Shown here: piece after piece, positions 1 through 11,016 of the stretch
How the letters are laid out: each line of letters starts with the position of its first letter
How positions within the stretch are numbered: the stretch's first letter is position 1
Assembly: GCF_011064845.1 (NCBI RefSeq)
Contig: NZ_CP049015.1
Span: 2,914,001-2,978,000, forward strand
Source: Citrobacter freundii ATCC 8090 = MTCC 1658 = NBRC 12681
GTDB taxonomy: Bacteria; Pseudomonadota; Gammaproteobacteria; Enterobacterales; Enterobacteriaceae
Length of the DNA stretch: 64,000 nt
Direction of reading: 5' to 3'
Notes under the pieces: model-generated
What the model was told of the DNA's origin: nothing
The model's database searches: none
Seen by the model: only the letters and a program-made list of their open reading frames with translations
Position numbers and translations under genes: made by a program

Positions 1-228
1 CTGATACATCCCGTACAAGCCGACGCCGTGCGTCCACTCCCATCCCGCCCAGCCTTTGGTATCAATTACGCGTCCATCGTCCAGACGCAGCAAGAACTCA
101 CCAGTTTCGTCATGAATATTGACCAGGTTATGCGTCACCTTTTTGATCAGCGTTTTTAATTCATCCCTGGCAATAAAATGTTCTGGCTGGCGCAACAACG
201 GGCTATGTTTAACCGGGTAAACAATCAT
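1..228 (-). CDS. GH105 unsaturated rhamnogalacturonyl hydrolase-like protein, N-terminal part only
   Basis: The first 76 codons of a minus-strand gene that leaves the window at base 1. The start ATG is at 226-228, preceded by a GAGGT ribosome site. The visible part ends in a segment with WAGWEWTHGVGLYGM, which resembles the conserved N-terminal region of GH105 (YteR/YesR-like) enzymes that release unsaturated uronic acid from pectin-derived oligosaccharides. This gene is not next to flhE in E. coli K-12, so it is probably accessory. The catalytic Asp residues lie outside the window, so the family is only moderately certain and the substrate is unknown. Confidence 0.65.
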   Translation of the reverse strand, partial: MIVYPVKHSPLLRQPEHFIARDELKTLIKKVTHNLVNIHDETGEFLLRLDDGRVIDTKGWAGWEWTHGVGLYGMYQ

Positions 229-536
229 TTACTTAACCTCTGTCAATGTCGGATTCAATGCTGTGACCTGCCCCTGTTGCGGCGCAGCAGCTGTATTTGG
301 GAGGCCCCGCAATCCTCGCTTTGACAATGGGCATCCTTATAGGGGCACAGTAAAAGCAAACAGGAAGTGAAACCTTTCTATTTCTGCCAGAAGGATTCGT
401 GAAATGGCAACAATACAAAGAGTCCGGCAACGTACGTCACTTATTTTATAAAACTGCGTTTCTATTTAATTGAATGAGAGACTGGAATGTTGAAACAACC
501 AGCAGTTTCAACTGCTGGTTTGAATGACGGAGGGTG
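229..536. other. intergenic region between flhE and the GH105 gene
   Basis: About 300 bases without a convincing gene. It contains the hairpin after flhE (497-521) and, on the minus strand around 430-460, an AT-rich stretch with a TATAAA-like element that could be part of the GH105 promoter. I see no clear operator. Confidence 0.5.
497..521 (-). terminator. probable terminator of the flhBAE operon
   Basis: A perfect 9-bp inverted repeat (AACCAGCAG / CTGCTGGTT) with a 6-base loop lies 16 bases after the flhE stop. The following T run on the minus strand is short (GTTTC), so it may be a weak terminator or an mRNA-end stabiliser. Confidence 0.55.
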
Positions 537-929
537 TTAACGGTAGTTCACAATCACCTGATTGCTCTGAATGCGTAACGCGGGGATCAGGCGACCACCG
601 CCGGGGACTTCCCAGACAAAATGCATCGGTTCAATGGCCGGAACATTATTGAACCCGTTGGTGGTCCCACTTTGCCCGTCCAGCTCGACACAACGGGACT
701 GAGAACATAAACGCACCCGCAGACCTGCGGGCGTGGGGCCATTCAGCTCATAGCGCCAGGCTACCAGCGTCATTAAGCCAGAGACCGGCTGGCCAGGAAC
801 CAAAGGCGCAGACGAGGCTGACTGGCCACGGTGATTTAAGGTGATCCCCATACCGCTTGCCTGCCAGGCCCCTTCTCCGGCGGCCTGCGCCACCAGAGGA
901 AAAAACAACAACCACAGTAACTTGCGCAT
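537..929 (-). CDS. flhE: flagellar protein FlhE
   Basis: 130 residues, the same length as E. coli FlhE. A signal peptide (about residues 1-16, ending in VAQAA) predicts a periplasmic protein, and two cysteines in LCSQSRC could form a disulfide. FlhE is the last gene of the flhBAE operon. In Salmonella and E. coli it is not needed to build flagella but affects proton leakage through the export gate and swarming. Its start overlaps the flhA stop by one base (TAATG), so it is translationally coupled. Confidence 0.93.
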   Translation of the reverse strand: MRKLLWLLFFPLVAQAAGEGAWQASGMGITLNHRGQSASSAPLVPGQPVSGLMTLVAWRYELNGPTPAGLRVRLCSQSRCVELDGQSGTTNGFNNVPAIEPMHFVWEVPGGGRLIPALRIQSNQVIVNYR

Positions 930-3007
930 TATTTACCTCCAATGGTCGCCGTCATGCGGATATGGCGGTTATCGGAAAGCTCCATGTTCGATAACACCAC
1001 CAACTGCGGGATGCTGCGACGTAAAAACCGCGCCAGCAGCGGACGCAACGCGTGATTAACCAGCAAGACCGGCGGCGCGCCCAACATTTCCTGCCGGGAC
1101 AGCGCTTCCTGTGTTTGGGCCAGCAGGCGGTCTGCAAGCCCAGGCTCCAGGCCACCACCCCCCTGCAGCGCTTGCAGCAGCAAACGCTCGAGCGGAGTAT
1201 CAAGACCGATAACCTGAACCTCTTCATTACCCGGGAACCACTGCTGAGTGATGGCGCGTCCCAACGCAACACGGACGACCGCGGTAAGCTCATGCGGATC
1301 GTTTTGCAGCGGCGCATGTTCCGCCAGCGTTTCAAGAATGGTGCGCATATCACGAATCGGTACTTTCTCGTCCAGTAAGTTCTGCAGCACTTTATGCAGC
1401 GTGGTGAGCGTCACAACGCCCGGCACCAGATCTTCCGTCAGCTTTGGCATTTCCTGCGACACTCGATCCAGTAACTGCTGCGCTTCCTGACGGCCAAACA
1501 GCTCAGCGGCAAACTGGCCAATCAGGTGATTTAGATGCGTAGCAACAACAGTACTGGCTTCAACCACCGTAAAGCCCTGAATCTGCGCCTGTTCCTTCAA
1601 TGCGCTTTCAATCCAGATAGCGTCCAGTCCGAAAGCCGGATCGACCGTTTTCTCGCCTGGCAGCGACCCGGCAGCAGTACCTGGGTTAATGGCCAGCCAG
1701 CGTCCCGGATAGGCATCACCGCTGCCAATTTCTACCCCTTTCATCAAAATTCGATAGCGGGCCGGTTGCAGATCCATATTGTCACGGATGTGTACCACCG
1801 GCGGCAGGAAGCCCATATCCTGAGCGAATTTCTTACGAATACTGCGAATTCGTCCCAGTAACTCGCCATCCTGCTGAAAGTCCACCATTGGGATCAGGCG
1901 ATAACCAACCTCCATTCCCAGCGAATCTTCCAACTGCACGTCGTTCCACGTGGCTTCCACCACGGAGTTGTTTTCCGGCATTTTCACCGGCTGCGGTTCA
2001 TCTGGCGCTTTTTGCTCACGACCGCGCATCCACCAGGCCAGGCCCAGCAATGCGGCAGTAAACATCAGAAACACCAGGTTCGGCATGCCCGGAACCAGGC
2101 CCAAAAGTCCAAGTACCGCCGCACTGAGCAACATGACACTAGGATTGCTGAACAGTTGGGTCACCATCTGTTCGCCTACGTCCTGGTCGGTACTCACGCG
2201 GGTCACGATAACGCCCGCCGCGGTAGAGATAACCAGCGCAGGAATTTGTGCCACCAGCCCGTCACCGATGGTCAGCAGGGTATAACTTTCCGCAGCGCTG
2301 CCCATGCTCATACCATGCTGCAACACCCCAACTAACAGACCGCCGACTACGTTGATCACCATGATCAAAATACCGGCAATGGCGTCTCCACGGACGAATT
2401 TACTCGCACCGTCCATTGAGCCGTAAAAATCCGCTTCCTGGGTCACTTCCGAGCGTCGTTTTTTAGCTTCATCTTCGCCAATCAGACCGGCATTCAAATC
2501 CGCATCAATCGCCATCTGCTTGCCGGGCATACCATCCAGCACGAAGCGCGCGCCAACCTCGGCGATACGCCCTGCACCTTTGGTGATTACCATAAAGTTA
2601 ATGATGACGAGAATCACGAAGACCACGATGCCGATCGCAAAGTTACCGCCCACCAGGAAGTGACCAAAAGCTTCAACCACCTTCCCCGCCGCCGCCGCGC
2701 CGGTGTGTCCTTCCATCAAAATGATACGGGTCGACGCGACGTTCAGCGCCAGGCGTAATAATGTGGTAAACAGCAAAATCGTCGGGAATGCGGCAAATTC
2801 CAGCGTACGCTGGGTGAACATCGCCACCAGCAGCACCATGATCGACAGCGCAATGTTAAATGTGAACAGCAAATCGAGGACGAAAGCCGGCAGCGGCAGC
2901 ACCATCATCGACAGGATCAGCAGGATGAGGATCGGTCCGGCAAGGATTTGCCATTGCGTGGATTTCAGGTTGCTGGGCAGGCGCAGCATCGCGACCAGAT
3001 TAGCCAT
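929..3007 (-). CDS. flhA: flagellar type III export gate protein FlhA
   Basis: 692 residues, matching FlhA. The N-terminal half has about eight membrane helices, including the conserved FHIPEP-family segment with FPTILLFTTLLRLALNVAS and the cytoplasmic loop around GARFVLDGMPGKQMAIDADL. The C-terminal half (from about residue 330) is the soluble domain that docks chaperone-substrate complexes and forms the nonameric ring above the export gate. It overlaps flhB upstream by 8 bases and flhE downstream by 1 base, so the three genes form a tight operon. Nothing is missing. Confidence 0.97.
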   Translation of the reverse strand: MANLVAMLRLPSNLKSTQWQILAGPILILLILSMMVLPLPAFVLDLLFTFNIALSIMVLLVAMFTQRTLEFAAFPTILLFTTLLRLALNVASTRIILMEGHTGAAAAGKVVEAFGHFLVGGNFAIGIVVFVILVIINFMVITKGAGRIAEVGARFVLDGMPGKQMAIDADLNAGLIGEDEAKKRRSEVTQEADFYGSMDGASKFVRGDAIAGILIMVINVVGGLLVGVLQHGMSMGSAAESYTLLTIGDGLVAQIPALVISTAAGVIVTRVSTDQDVGEQMVTQLFSNPSVMLLSAAVLGLLGLVPGMPNLVFLMFTAALLGLAWWMRGREQKAPDEPQPVKMPENNSVVEATWNDVQLEDSLGMEVGYRLIPMVDFQQDGELLGRIRSIRKKFAQDMGFLPPVVHIRDNMDLQPARYRILMKGVEIGSGDAYPGRWLAINPGTAAGSLPGEKTVDPAFGLDAIWIESALKEQAQIQGFTVVEASTVVATHLNHLIGQFAAELFGRQEAQQLLDRVSQEMPKLTEDLVPGVVTLTTLHKVLQNLLDEKVPIRDMRTILETLAEHAPLQNDPHELTAVVRVALGRAITQQWFPGNEEVQVIGLDTPLERLLLQALQGGGGLEPGLADRLLAQTQEALSRQEMLGAPPVLLVNHALRPLLARFLRRSIPQLVVLSNMELSDNRHIRMTATIGGK

Positions 3008-4151
3008 CAGTATTCTTCTCGTTCATGAAATCCAGTGCTTCAGGCACCGGAAGGTTTTCAGGTTGTGGTGGACGTTTGCCGCCAGCCAGACGCCAGCGTT
3101 TTAGCTGCCATACCCATGCCAGCACTTCGGCAACGGCGGCATATAATTGACCCGGTATTTGCTGACCAATTTCAGCATGGCGATAGAGCGCACGCGCCAG
3201 TGGCGGCGCTTCTAACGTAGGGACACGGTGCTCTGCGCCAATTTCACGAATGCGCAGCGCAACCAGCCCGGCCCCCTTAGCGATAACTTTCGGCGCACTC
3301 ATTTTGTTCTCGTCATACTTCAACGCCACTGAGTAGTGCGTAGGGTTAGTGACAATAACGTCTGCTTTTGGTACATCCGCCATCATGCGACGCTGGGCGG
3401 CCGCGCGCTGCATTTGGCGAATTTTGCCCTTAACGTGCGGGTCACCTTCGCTTTGCTTAAATTCGTCACGGATATCCTGGCGCGACATGCGCAGCTTTTT
3501 CAGATGGCTGTAGATCTGGAAAAAAACGTCGAATCCCACCATCGGAATGACGCCAAGCACCACCAACAACGCGCACATGCCGACTAAATCCAGGGCGTTG
3601 CCCATTGCCGTAATCGGAGATTCCGCCATCAGCCGCATCATCTCTGGCCACTTGTGCCAGAGATAAAACCCGGCCACGCTGCCCACTAACGTCGACTTCA
3701 GTATCGCTTTGAGCAGTTCTGCGCCGGTTTGCGCGGAAAACATGCGCTTAATGCCCGGCAACGGATTCAGCTTAGAGAATTTGGGTTGCAGGGATTTACC
3801 GCTGAAAATCAAGCCGCCAAGCATCACCGGGGAGATTAATGCCACCAGAACGACGCCGGTAATCAACGGCAACAGCGCAATCATCGCGTCTTTAATCAGC
3901 AGGATGATTTGGCTGAGGATCAGGTTTGGATCGTTGACCATACTGTGGTCAAAACGTAATCCGGCCGACAGCATACCGGCCAGCCGGCGGGCAAGCGACT
4001 CCCCGCCAATCCAGATAATACACACGCCCACCAGCAAAATAAGTAGTGAGGTTAGCTCTTTGGATCGGGGGATCTGCCCTTCTTCCCGCGCTTTTTCAAG
4101 TCGGTGGGGGGTGGGGGCTTCTGTTTTGTCGTCGTCGCTTTCTTCTGCCAC
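3000..4151 (-). CDS. flhB: flagellar export switch protein FlhB
   Basis: 383 residues. Four N-terminal membrane helices are followed by a cytoplasmic domain with the NPTH autocleavage motif (in VIVTNPTHYSVAL, about residue 270), where cleavage between Asn and Pro switches export from rod/hook to filament substrates. The start is GTG at 4149-4151, chosen because the following AEESDDDKTEAPTPHR aligns with the E. coli N-terminus. It is the first gene of the class 2 flhBAE operon, expected to be driven by FlhDC from the region just upstream (4152-4260). Confidence 0.96.
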   Translation of the reverse strand: MAEESDDDKTEAPTPHRLEKAREEGQIPRSKELTSLLILLVGVCIIWIGGESLARRLAGMLSAGLRFDHSMVNDPNLILSQIILLIKDAMIALLPLITGVVLVALISPVMLGGLIFSGKSLQPKFSKLNPLPGIKRMFSAQTGAELLKAILKSTLVGSVAGFYLWHKWPEMMRLMAESPITAMGNALDLVGMCALLVVLGVIPMVGFDVFFQIYSHLKKLRMSRQDIRDEFKQSEGDPHVKGKIRQMQRAAAQRRMMADVPKADVIVTNPTHYSVALKYDENKMSAPKVIAKGAGLVALRIREIGAEHRVPTLEAPPLARALYRHAEIGQQIPGQLYAAVAEVLAWVWQLKRWRLAGGKRPPQPENLPVPEALDFMNEKNTDG

Positions 4152-4268
4152 GCATCAGACCCTGGATAGAGATATAGGCGAGAATGATGCCAGAACAGCT
4201 ATCCAGCAATGGGAAGAGTAAGCGGTAAAAAAGACGGGATTTATGGCTTTAAGCAGAATTGCGCGTAA

Positions 4269-4300
4269 GCCGGATGAGAGGCCTACGCCTCACATCCGGC
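4269..4300. repeat. REP-type palindrome between cheZ and flhB
   Basis: GCCGGATG and CATCCGGC flank an inner GAGGC/GCCTC stem, the usual architecture of an enterobacterial REP unit. It sits just after cheZ, where it may stabilise or end the chemotaxis transcript. Confidence 0.75.
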
Positions 4301-4309
4301 AAATACTCA

Positions 4310-4954
4310 TCAGAACCCGAGGCTATCCAGCAGGTCGTCAACCTGATCCTGGCTTGCCACTACGCCAGCTTTCGAGGCGTCAACCTGCGGGCCGTTCAGC
4401 AAGCTTTCGTTTTCACGTTTAGGACGAGCGCCCTGTTCCGGTATGTTTTCCAACAGAACCATCAACAGCTGACGTTCAATTTCCTGGATAACATCCATCA
4501 TGCGCTTGATGACCTGTCCGGTGAGATCCTGGAAATCCTGCGCCATCATGATGTCCAGCAACTGGGCATTGGTAAAGCTGGTATGTCCGGGCACATCACC
4601 AAGGAACTGACGGGTATCGGTGACCAGTTCACGAGCGTCTGACAGTTCGATCGGATTTTCGAACCATTCATCCCAGCGTTTGGTCAGGTCTTTGGCCCCT
4701 TTTTCCATCGCGTCCTGGTGCGGCTGCGAAGCTTCGACGCTGTTCAGCGCGCGCTCTGCCGCCTGAGCGGTCATCTGTACAACGTAATCGAGACGATCGC
4801 GGGCATCGGGAATTGCTTCTGCCGCTTCGGCAATAGCCTGATCCAGCCCCAGTTCACGCAGGCTGTCGCGCAGCATTCGGGTCAAACTGCCGATGCGCGC
4901 GATGATGTCCCCTGCAGAGTGCTCGTCAGCAGGTTTAATTTGTGGTTGCATCAT
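4310..4954 (-). CDS. cheZ: CheY-P phosphatase CheZ
   Basis: 214 residues. CheZ dimers accelerate dephosphorylation of CheY-P. The long helical hairpin carries the conserved [18 protein letters not shown] segment, including the catalytic Gln (of QDLTGQ, near residue 147), and the C-terminal [15 protein letters not shown] peptide is the CheY-binding tail. Three ATG codons occur in a row (4957, 4954, 4951). The middle one gives the E. coli length and good spacing from GAGG; 4957 is an equally possible start. It is the last gene of the tar operon. Confidence 0.95.
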   Translation of the reverse strand: MMQPQIKPADEHSAGDIIARIGSLTRMLRDSLRELGLDQAIAEAAEAIPDARDRLDYVVQMTAQAAERALNSVEASQPHQDAMEKGAKDLTKRWDEWFENPIELSDARELVTDTRQFLGDVPGHTSFTNAQLLDIMMAQDFQDLTGQVIKRMMDVIQEIERQLLMVLLENIPEQGARPKRENESLLNGPQVDASKAGVVASQDQVDDLLDSLGF

Positions 4955-4964
4955 CATCACACCC

Positions 4965-6417
<1,453 letters not shown>

Positions 6418-6421
<4 letters not shown>

Positions 6422-7290
6422 GCTTTATCCTTACCTGGCGCATGCGCATACACGGTCTGTCCACGCAGGCTAAACTCGCGCACAAGGTTGCTAAAGTTTT
6501 CTGAATGACCTGCAAACAGCAGTCCGTCAGGTTTAAGAAGTGGAACAAAACGGTGCAAAATGTCCTGCTGCGTCGTTTTATCGAAATAGATCATCACGTT
6601 ACGGCAAAATATGGCATCAAAAGGGCCTGGCACGTTGTACTGCTTATCCAGTAAATTGACGCTGGAAAATTCAACATGACCTGCCAGTTCCTGCCGAACG
6701 CGTACCAGCCCTTCATGCGGACCGGTACCGCGCATGAAATAACGCTGCAACTGCTGGGGTGACAGCGTCTTTAGCTCATCGAGGCGGTAAATGCCGTTTC
6801 TGGCCTTTTCCAGCACTTCGGTATCAATGTCGCTGGCAAAAACGCGCCAGCGGCCCGGTGCCATACCTAAGGTATCGGCAAGCGTAATCGCAATGCTGTA
6901 GGGCTCTTCTCCGGTTGAAGCCGCCGCGCTCCAGACGCGGTACTCACCGCTGCGCCGACGAGCATGATCTGACAGCACCGGAAAATGATGCCCTTCGCGA
7001 AAAAATGCGGTCAGGTTGGTAGTCAGGGAGTTAATAAAAGCCTGCCACTCAGCACTGTTCTGGTTAGCTTCCAGCATGCTGAGATAGCGACCAAAGTCAT
7101 CCAGCCCCAGGGTACGCAAACGGCGGACCAGGCGGTTATAAACCATATCCCGCTTGTGGTCGGCCAGTACGATCCCCGCACGCTGGTAGATTAATTGACA
7201 TATCCGACGAAAATGCGCGTCAGACAGCGCGAGGCGCTGTGTCATCTGTAACAATAATGACGTTTGCCCGGTGGGCAGAGATGATGTCAT
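6418..7290 (-). CDS. cheR: chemoreceptor methyltransferase CheR
   Basis: 290 residues, a few longer than the E. coli protein at the C-terminus. An N-terminal helical domain is followed by a SAM-dependent methyltransferase fold with [13 protein letters not shown] (SAM site) and [10 protein letters not shown]. CheR methylates receptor glutamates and is tethered by the NWETF pentapeptide, which is present at the end of Tar in this window. It sits 19 bases after tap. Confidence 0.97.
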
Positions 7291-7309
7291 AGCGCCTTCT
7301 CAATCACAT

Positions 7310-8911
7310 TCAGGATACAACGGGCACAACCTGCGGCTGCGCCAACTCTTGTTTTGCTACGGTTTGCTCTTCAAGCTTGAAAAATGCGACACAGGCGGAA
7401 AGATTATCGGCCTGTGTAGCGAGTTGTCCGGTGGCGGATGCGGCTTCTTCCACCAGCCCGGCGTTTTGCTGCGTCACTGAGTCCATCTGGCTGACGGCCT
7501 GCGCCACCTGCTCAATGCCTCTGCGCTGTTCAGCGGATGCCGAGGCAATCTCGCCCATTATGTCGTTAACCCGGGTCACCGAACTGACAATTTCCGTCAT
7601 CGTGCGCGACGCCATATCCACCAGTTGCGAGCCCTGATGCACCCGGGTGACTGACTCCTCAATGAGCCCCTTAATTTCTTTCGCCGCCTGCGCGCTACGG
7701 CTTGCCAGATTACGCACTTCACCAGCGACGACGGCAAAACCACGCCCTTGCTCCCCTGCCCTGGCGGCCTCGACCGCGGCATTCAACGCCAGGATATTGG
7801 TCTGGAAGGCAATGCTGTCAATCACGCCGATGATGTCGCCGATTTTCTGCGAGCTGGCAGAAATCTCATGCATGGTGCTGGCAACCCGGGACGTCTGCTC
7901 GCCACCTTTATGCGCTGTGTCTGCCGCACTTTTGGCGATCCCTGACGCCTGGCGCGCGTTATCAGCGTTCTGGCCGACAGTGGCGGTAAGTTGTTCCATG
8001 CTGGCTGCCGTTTGTGCCAGCGCGGCCGCCTGCTGTTCGGTTCGCGAAGATAAATCGTTATTGCCCATCGCGATTTCTGAAATACCGCTATGCATGGCTG
8101 AGCTGCCCTGACGAACGTCACTTACCGTTTCGCGTAACGCCTTTTGCATCTTCTGCAGGCTGGCAAAAATGGCCGAGATCTCATTGCGCCCATAAACCGC
8201 TACTGGCCGTGCCAGATTCCCCGCGGCAATACTGTCGAAATGGCTGCCAATAATCGCCAGCGGCTGAACAATCATCTTGCGTGACCAGAACAGCGCACCG
8301 CTGGTGAGCAGTGCCGCCAGGACCACCATGGTGGCGAAAATCACCCCCGACATATGGTAATTGCGCTGACTCTGCTCTCCTGCCGTTTGCAACACGCGGT
8401 CGATGTTGCTCTGCCACGCATTCACATTCGCATCAAAAGCATCTTGAGCCGCCTGCACCGGCGCGGTCAGAAAATCTGACAGCTGATTGTTTTCAAGCCA
8501 GGTGGCCTGATGCGCGAGATCGCTGTGCCACTGGTTGAAACTTTTCTCCGTCGCGCTAAACAGCGCCTTGCCTTGTTCCGTCGAATCCGACATCGCCATA
8601 AAGCGTTTAAACATCAATTCAGACTGCGCCAGGCTGCCGCGCGCAAGGGTCATCAGGGTTTTGATGTCCTCTGGCGGATAGCTCAGGGCGGTCAGCGTCC
8701 CTGCCTTATTAAGGGCCGTACTGGCCTGTAATAACACAGCGCGGGTTTGGGCCAGCGCAGCGCGTTGCTGATTACTCCGTTCGACCTGATTCAGGTTCTG
8801 AAAACCGTCCCGAAATGCCCAGAAGGACAAGCCATTACTGCCAATCTGCAAAACACCGCAGAGGATTAAAATCAAAAACAGCGTGGTCGAAATTCGAATA
8901 CGATTAAACAT
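7310..8911 (-). CDS. tap: methyl-accepting chemotaxis protein Tap (dipeptide receptor)
   Basis: 533 residues, as in E. coli Tap. One membrane helix (about residues 8-30) precedes a four-helix periplasmic domain, followed by a second helix (about 190-210), a HAMP domain ([21 protein letters not shown]) and a signalling hairpin with the invariant [20 protein letters not shown] tip. The C-terminus ends in VVPVVS and lacks NWETF, as expected for a low-abundance receptor. Tap senses dipeptides through DppA. The start at 8911 (MFNRIRIS) is preferred over one four codons upstream because it aligns and has GGGAG before it. Salmonella lacks tap, so its presence is informative. Confidence 0.95.
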   Translation of the reverse strand: MFNRIRISTTLFLILILCGVLQIGSNGLSFWAFRDGFQNLNQVERSNQQRAALAQTRAVLLQASTALNKAGTLTALSYPPEDIKTLMTLARGSLAQSELMFKRFMAMSDSTEQGKALFSATEKSFNQWHSDLAHQATWLENNQLSDFLTAPVQAAQDAFDANVNAWQSNIDRVLQTAGEQSQRNYHMSGVIFATMVVLAALLTSGALFWSRKMIVQPLAIIGSHFDSIAAGNLARPVAVYGRNEISAIFASLQKMQKALRETVSDVRQGSSAMHSGISEIAMGNNDLSSRTEQQAAALAQTAASMEQLTATVGQNADNARQASGIAKSAADTAHKGGEQTSRVASTMHEISASSQKIGDIIGVIDSIAFQTNILALNAAVEAARAGEQGRGFAVVAGEVRNLASRSAQAAKEIKGLIEESVTRVHQGSQLVDMASRTMTEIVSSVTRVNDIMGEIASASAEQRRGIEQVAQAVSQMDSVTQQNAGLVEEAASATGQLATQADNLSACVAFFKLEEQTVAKQELAQPQVVPVVS

Positions 8912-8954
8912 CAACGCTCCCATCAGGCGGCACTGGCCGCGGTTTAACTGTCAG

Positions 8955-10610
8955 TCAAAATGTTTCCCAATTCGTATCTTGTTCAATGCTCTGGCGCGGA
9001 TAGGATGCGCTCGGCGCTGCAGGTAATCGTGTATCGCGTGGTTTTGTCGAGGCCGGACGTGACGCAAGACGGAAAGTCGATACCGACTGCGTCAGGCGAC
9101 TGGCCTGTTCTTCAAGAGCGGCCGCTGCGGCAGCCGACTCCTGTACCAAAGAGGCGTTCTGCTGCGTAACGCGATCCATTTCAGAGACCGCGAGCGCAAC
9201 CTGATCAATCCCCCGGCTTTGCTCGTCGGAGGCCGAGGCAATCTCACCCATGATATCGGTCACCCGCGTCACGGCATTGACGATGTCGTTCATCGTTTCC
9301 CCAGCGCTTTCTACCAGTACAGAACCGGTATCAACCCGGGAAACGGAATCTTCAATCAACGCTTTAATCTCTTTCGCCGCCTGCGCACTGCGGCTTGCCA
9401 GATTACGCACTTCGCCCGCCACCACGGCAAAGCCGCGGCCTTGCTCACCGGCGCGGGCAGCTTCAACCGCCGCGTTCAGTGCGAGAATGTTGGTCTGAAA
9501 GGCAATGCCATCGATGACGCTAATAATGTCGGCAATTTTCTTCGAGCTATCGGCAATTTCGTGCATGGTGTTCACCACGCTATCGACCACTTTGCCGCCA
9601 TGCTGCGCGGTGTCCGAGGCGCTTTTCGCCAGTTGCGAGGCCTGACGCGCATTGTCCGCGTTTTGCTTCACGGTTGCGGTCAGTTGTTCCATGCTGGCTG
9701 CGGTCTCTTCCAGTGCAGACGCCTGCTGTTCCGTACGAGATGAGAGGTCCGTGTTTCCGCTGGCAATTTCGCTGGTACCGGAATAAATCGCATCAGAGCC
9801 TTCACGCACCAGAGTGACGGTTTCCGTCAGCGAGCGCTGCATATGATCAACCGTACTGGCCAGCTCGCCGATTTCGTTACGACCACTAACGGCAAGAGTT
9901 GCGGTCAGGTTACCGCTGGCGATTTCCCGAATATGGGCAATAACACGGGACAGAGGATTAAGTAGGGTATGACGGATGCCGTACCAGACCACCACCAGAA
10001 TCAGCACCAGCACCACGGCCAGCACGCCAAGCTGCCATTGGGCGAAATGGTAATCCCGCGCGCTTTGATCAAATGCCTGAACGTAAAGCTTTTCGCTAAC
10101 GCTGGCGTACTTGCCCAGCGCCTCGCCGAGTGCGTTTTGCATTCCCTGCGTAGGCTGCGCAAAGTAGGCGTCCATATTGCCGCTTTCCAGAAACTGAACC
10201 AGTTCTGCCAAGGCCGCATGGTACTGCTGATATTTTTCCTCAACGTTGCCGCTGGCTTCTGCCATTTCCGGCAACGGTGTGATGTTTTTAAATTTTGCGT
10301 AATGCGTTTCAGCTTGCGCCAGCGATGCTTTCGCATTCTTCAGCAGATCGTTTTTGGCACTGCTTTGCTGGTTAGACGCATCCATCATCATGCGCGCAGA
10401 AGAACGGCTTAAATTGATTCGTGTTTGCAGCATCAGATCCCATGTTGAGGTGAGTTCACTTTGCTGCTGTCGAAGATCGTTAGAAATAACAAAACTTTGC
10501 TGATTCTGCTGCAATGAAGAAAACAACAGACCACCGGAAACAAGCTGTAGCAGTGCGAAAACCCCCAGCACCATCATCAGCATTGTGACAACGCGGATAC
10601 GGTTAAACAT
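8955..10610 (-). CDS. tar: methyl-accepting chemotaxis protein Tar (aspartate receptor)
   Basis: 551 residues. The aspartate-pocket residues Arg64, Arg69, Arg73 and Thr154 are all present at the E. coli numbering ([16 protein letters not shown] and QPTQGMQN). Two membrane helices, HAMP, the methylation helices and the signalling tip follow, and the protein ends in the CheR/CheB tether NWETF. An upstream in-frame ATG would add 44 residues but would run through the sigma-28 promoter, so 10610 is the real start. It is first in the tar-tap-cheRBYZ operon. Confidence 0.97.
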   Translation of the reverse strand: MFNRIRVVTMLMMVLGVFALLQLVSGGLLFSSLQQNQQSFVISNDLRQQQSELTSTWDLMLQTRINLSRSSARMMMDASNQQSSAKNDLLKNAKASLAQAETHYAKFKNITPLPEMAEASGNVEEKYQQYHAALAELVQFLESGNMDAYFAQPTQGMQNALGEALGKYASVSEKLYVQAFDQSARDYHFAQWQLGVLAVVLVLILVVVWYGIRHTLLNPLSRVIAHIREIASGNLTATLAVSGRNEIGELASTVDHMQRSLTETVTLVREGSDAIYSGTSEIASGNTDLSSRTEQQASALEETAASMEQLTATVKQNADNARQASQLAKSASDTAQHGGKVVDSVVNTMHEIADSSKKIADIISVIDGIAFQTNILALNAAVEAARAGEQGRGFAVVAGEVRNLASRSAQAAKEIKALIEDSVSRVDTGSVLVESAGETMNDIVNAVTRVTDIMGEIASASDEQSRGIDQVALAVSEMDRVTQQNASLVQESAAAAAALEEQASRLTQSVSTFRLASRPASTKPRDTRLPAAPSASYPRQSIEQDTNWETF

Positions 10611-10641
10611 AAGGCACCTTCCTGAAAACGAGTTACCAACG

Positions 10642-10668
10642 TTATCGGCAGTGGCAGAGATAACTTTA
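10642..10668 (-). promoter_or_regulatory. sigma-28 (FliA) promoter of tar-tap-cheRBYZ
   Basis: On the minus strand, TAAAGTTA (10661-10668), an 11-base spacer and GCCGATAA (10642-10649) match the FliA consensus TAAAGTTT-N11-GCCGATAA almost exactly. It lies about 30 bases before the tar start. Confidence 0.93.
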
Positions 10669-10835
10669 CGTTTGCAAAAAGGAAATCCTGAAGGGATGTG
10701 AAGCCTGGCGAGGGGAAGGTAAAACGGGTGTGCAGCAACCACAAATTATTCACATAAAAACACCATAATTATCATGCAAATAACATTCATACTCATCAGT
10801 GAGCACGGCCAGATTGGCTGAAATACACTTTTTTG

Positions 10836-10851
10836 TGTGATTTGGATCACA
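10836..10851 (+). promoter_or_regulatory. CRP-binding site upstream of the DAACS symporter
   Basis: TGTGATTTGGATCACA is a perfect TGTGA-N6-TCACA palindrome. It lies 165 bases before the symporter start and about 170 bases before tar on the other strand; control of the symporter is the simpler reading. Confidence 0.75.
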
Positions 10852-11016
10852 CATACGTATCGTAAATACCACAACAAAATGGATAAAAAATTAAAAAAAG
10901 TTGTATCCGTTTACGCTTTAATCCAATTTATATGATGAATACTTCGTTACCACTTAATAAGTATAAAAAATGAGTAACAGATCAATAAATGTTAAATCCT
11001 TACTGAGGGCTTTTTA

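Larger units (their letters stand above)
10611..11016. other. divergent control region between tar and the DAACS symporter
   Basis: About 400 bases with the tar FliA promoter near one end and a perfect CRP box (10836-10851) toward the other. The stretch from 10860 to 10990 is very AT-rich and contains TATGAT at 10931-10936 as a possible -10 for the symporter, but no good -35 is seen. I found no gene inside. Confidence 0.7.

Noticed and set aside
10611..10742. Longer N-terminus for Tar (44 extra residues)
   Set aside because: It would translate across the FliA promoter and has no match in known Tar proteins.
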